From Dehalococcoidales bacterium (GTDB lineage: Bacteria > Chloroflexota > Dehalococcoidia > Dehalococcoidales > JAUXAE01): a DNA stretch of 6,560 bases. The stretch covers positions 1-6,560 of the forward strand of contig JAUXAE010000063.1 in the NCBI GenBank assembly GCA_030620035.1, written 5' to 3'. Under the pieces are notes generated by a model. It had not been told where the DNA came from. It worked only from the letters and a program-made list of their open reading frames with translations, and did no database searches. Positions 6,278-6,560 of this stretch are shown piece by piece; within the stretch, counting starts at the first letter, position 1, and every line of letters starts with the position of its first letter. Made by a program: the position numbers and the translations under genes.

Positions 6278-6560
6278 CTATGTTTGTTCCGTTGACAGCT
6301 CCCGTATCAGCTTCTCTCCATGCTCTAATAATTTCCTGGTCTGTTTCTGAGAGTACTTCTTGTCTTCCAGGTAGGCCTTCAGGGCTTCAAGGGGGGTAAT
6401 CTCCTCGGCGCTAAAGTTAGCCAGCCTCAGGCGTATCTCGCGCCTGATGTCCTTGGCGATGGTAAAGTAGTGGGCCTCTTTTAGGGCACTCCTGATGTCG
6501 CTATCTCTGAGCTGGCCTTCCAGTTCGGCGGGCAGGCCAATCTGGAGGCGCACGATGGCC
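6278..6560 (-). CDS. sbcD: Probable SbcD/Mre11-type DNA exonuclease, C-terminal part only
   Basis: The reading frame is open to the right edge, so this is the 3' end of a longer gene; the GTG at 6553 is probably an internal valine. Visible are 93 residues beginning AIVRLQIGLPAELEGQL, then RSALKEAHYFTIAKDIRREI, then ITPLEALKAYLEDKKYSQKQ and a helical end (LLEHGEKLIREL). This resembles the C-terminal domain of SbcCD subunit D-like metallophosphoesterase nucleases, where a short beta-strand of the A(I/V)VR kind precedes a helical region with a TPLEAL motif. SbcD is the Mn-dependent nuclease that works with the SbcC ATPase on DNA ends and hairpins. None of the catalytic phosphoesterase motifs lies inside the window, so the call rests on this tail alone. 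It is followed after 22 bp by the GyrI-like gene. The sbcC partner is not between them and would have to be outside the window. Confidence 0.58.
   Translation of the reverse strand, partial: AIVRLQIGLPAELEGQLRDSDIRSALKEAHYFTIAKDIRREIRLRLANFSAEEITPLEALKAYLEDKKYSQKQTRKLLEHGEKLIRELSTEQT

Noticed and set aside
5725..6399. 224-codon open frame on the plus strand across the GyrI-like gene
   Set aside because: It is antisense to two supported genes, begins inside the phosphoribosyltransferase and has no good ribosome binding site. The opposite strand has a strong Shine-Dalgarno and family motifs.

Overview
The window reads as ordinary bacterial chromosome, tightly packed and moderately GC-rich (many CTGGCC/GCC codons). 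No rRNA, tRNA, CRISPR array, insertion sequence or phage gene is visible. Start codons include ATG, GTG and TTG. The gene families (zinc-ribbon membrane protein, COG1926-type phosphoribosyltransferase, COG4832 GyrI-like protein, SbcD-like nuclease end) recall anaerobic lineages such as Chloroflexota/Dehalococcoidia. That placement rests on remembered sequence resemblance and is tentative.

Layout. (1) 111-2673, minus strand: a probable transcription unit read right to left, with a tail-anchored double zinc-ribbon protein, an ABC ATPase and an ABC-2 permease. The last two overlap by 4 nt (TTGA). (2) 2674-2806: a compact divergent control region. It holds an extended -10 promoter (TGC-TATAAT) facing left and a near-consensus promoter (TGGACA-17 bp-TATAAT) facing right. 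The right-facing promoter lies so close to the hpt ATG that the message should be almost leaderless. (3) 2807-5765, plus strand: a purine-salvage operon of hypoxanthine phosphoribosyltransferase, adenine deaminase and a second, uncharacterised phosphoribosyltransferase, joined by a 1-nt overlap and a 17-nt gap. (4) 5737-6560, minus strand: a GyrI-like protein behind the 3' end of a probable sbcD-type nuclease gene that runs off the right edge. The GyrI-like gene meets the purine operon tail to tail with a 29-bp coding overlap.

How they work together. Adenine deaminase turns adenine into hypoxanthine and ammonia, and the phosphoribosyltransferase beside it turns hypoxanthine plus PRPP into IMP. 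The pair gives a two-step route from adenine to IMP. The ATPase and permease should form one ABC-2 export or membrane-remodelling complex with an unknown substrate. The zinc-ribbon protein may be a membrane partner of it, but that is only inferred from position.

No convincing new multi-gene system is visible. The points most worth a second look are the near-leaderless hpt promoter, the divergent promoter pair, the tail-anchored zinc-ribbon protein beside the ABC exporter, and the variant phosphoribosyltransferase at the end of the purine operon.
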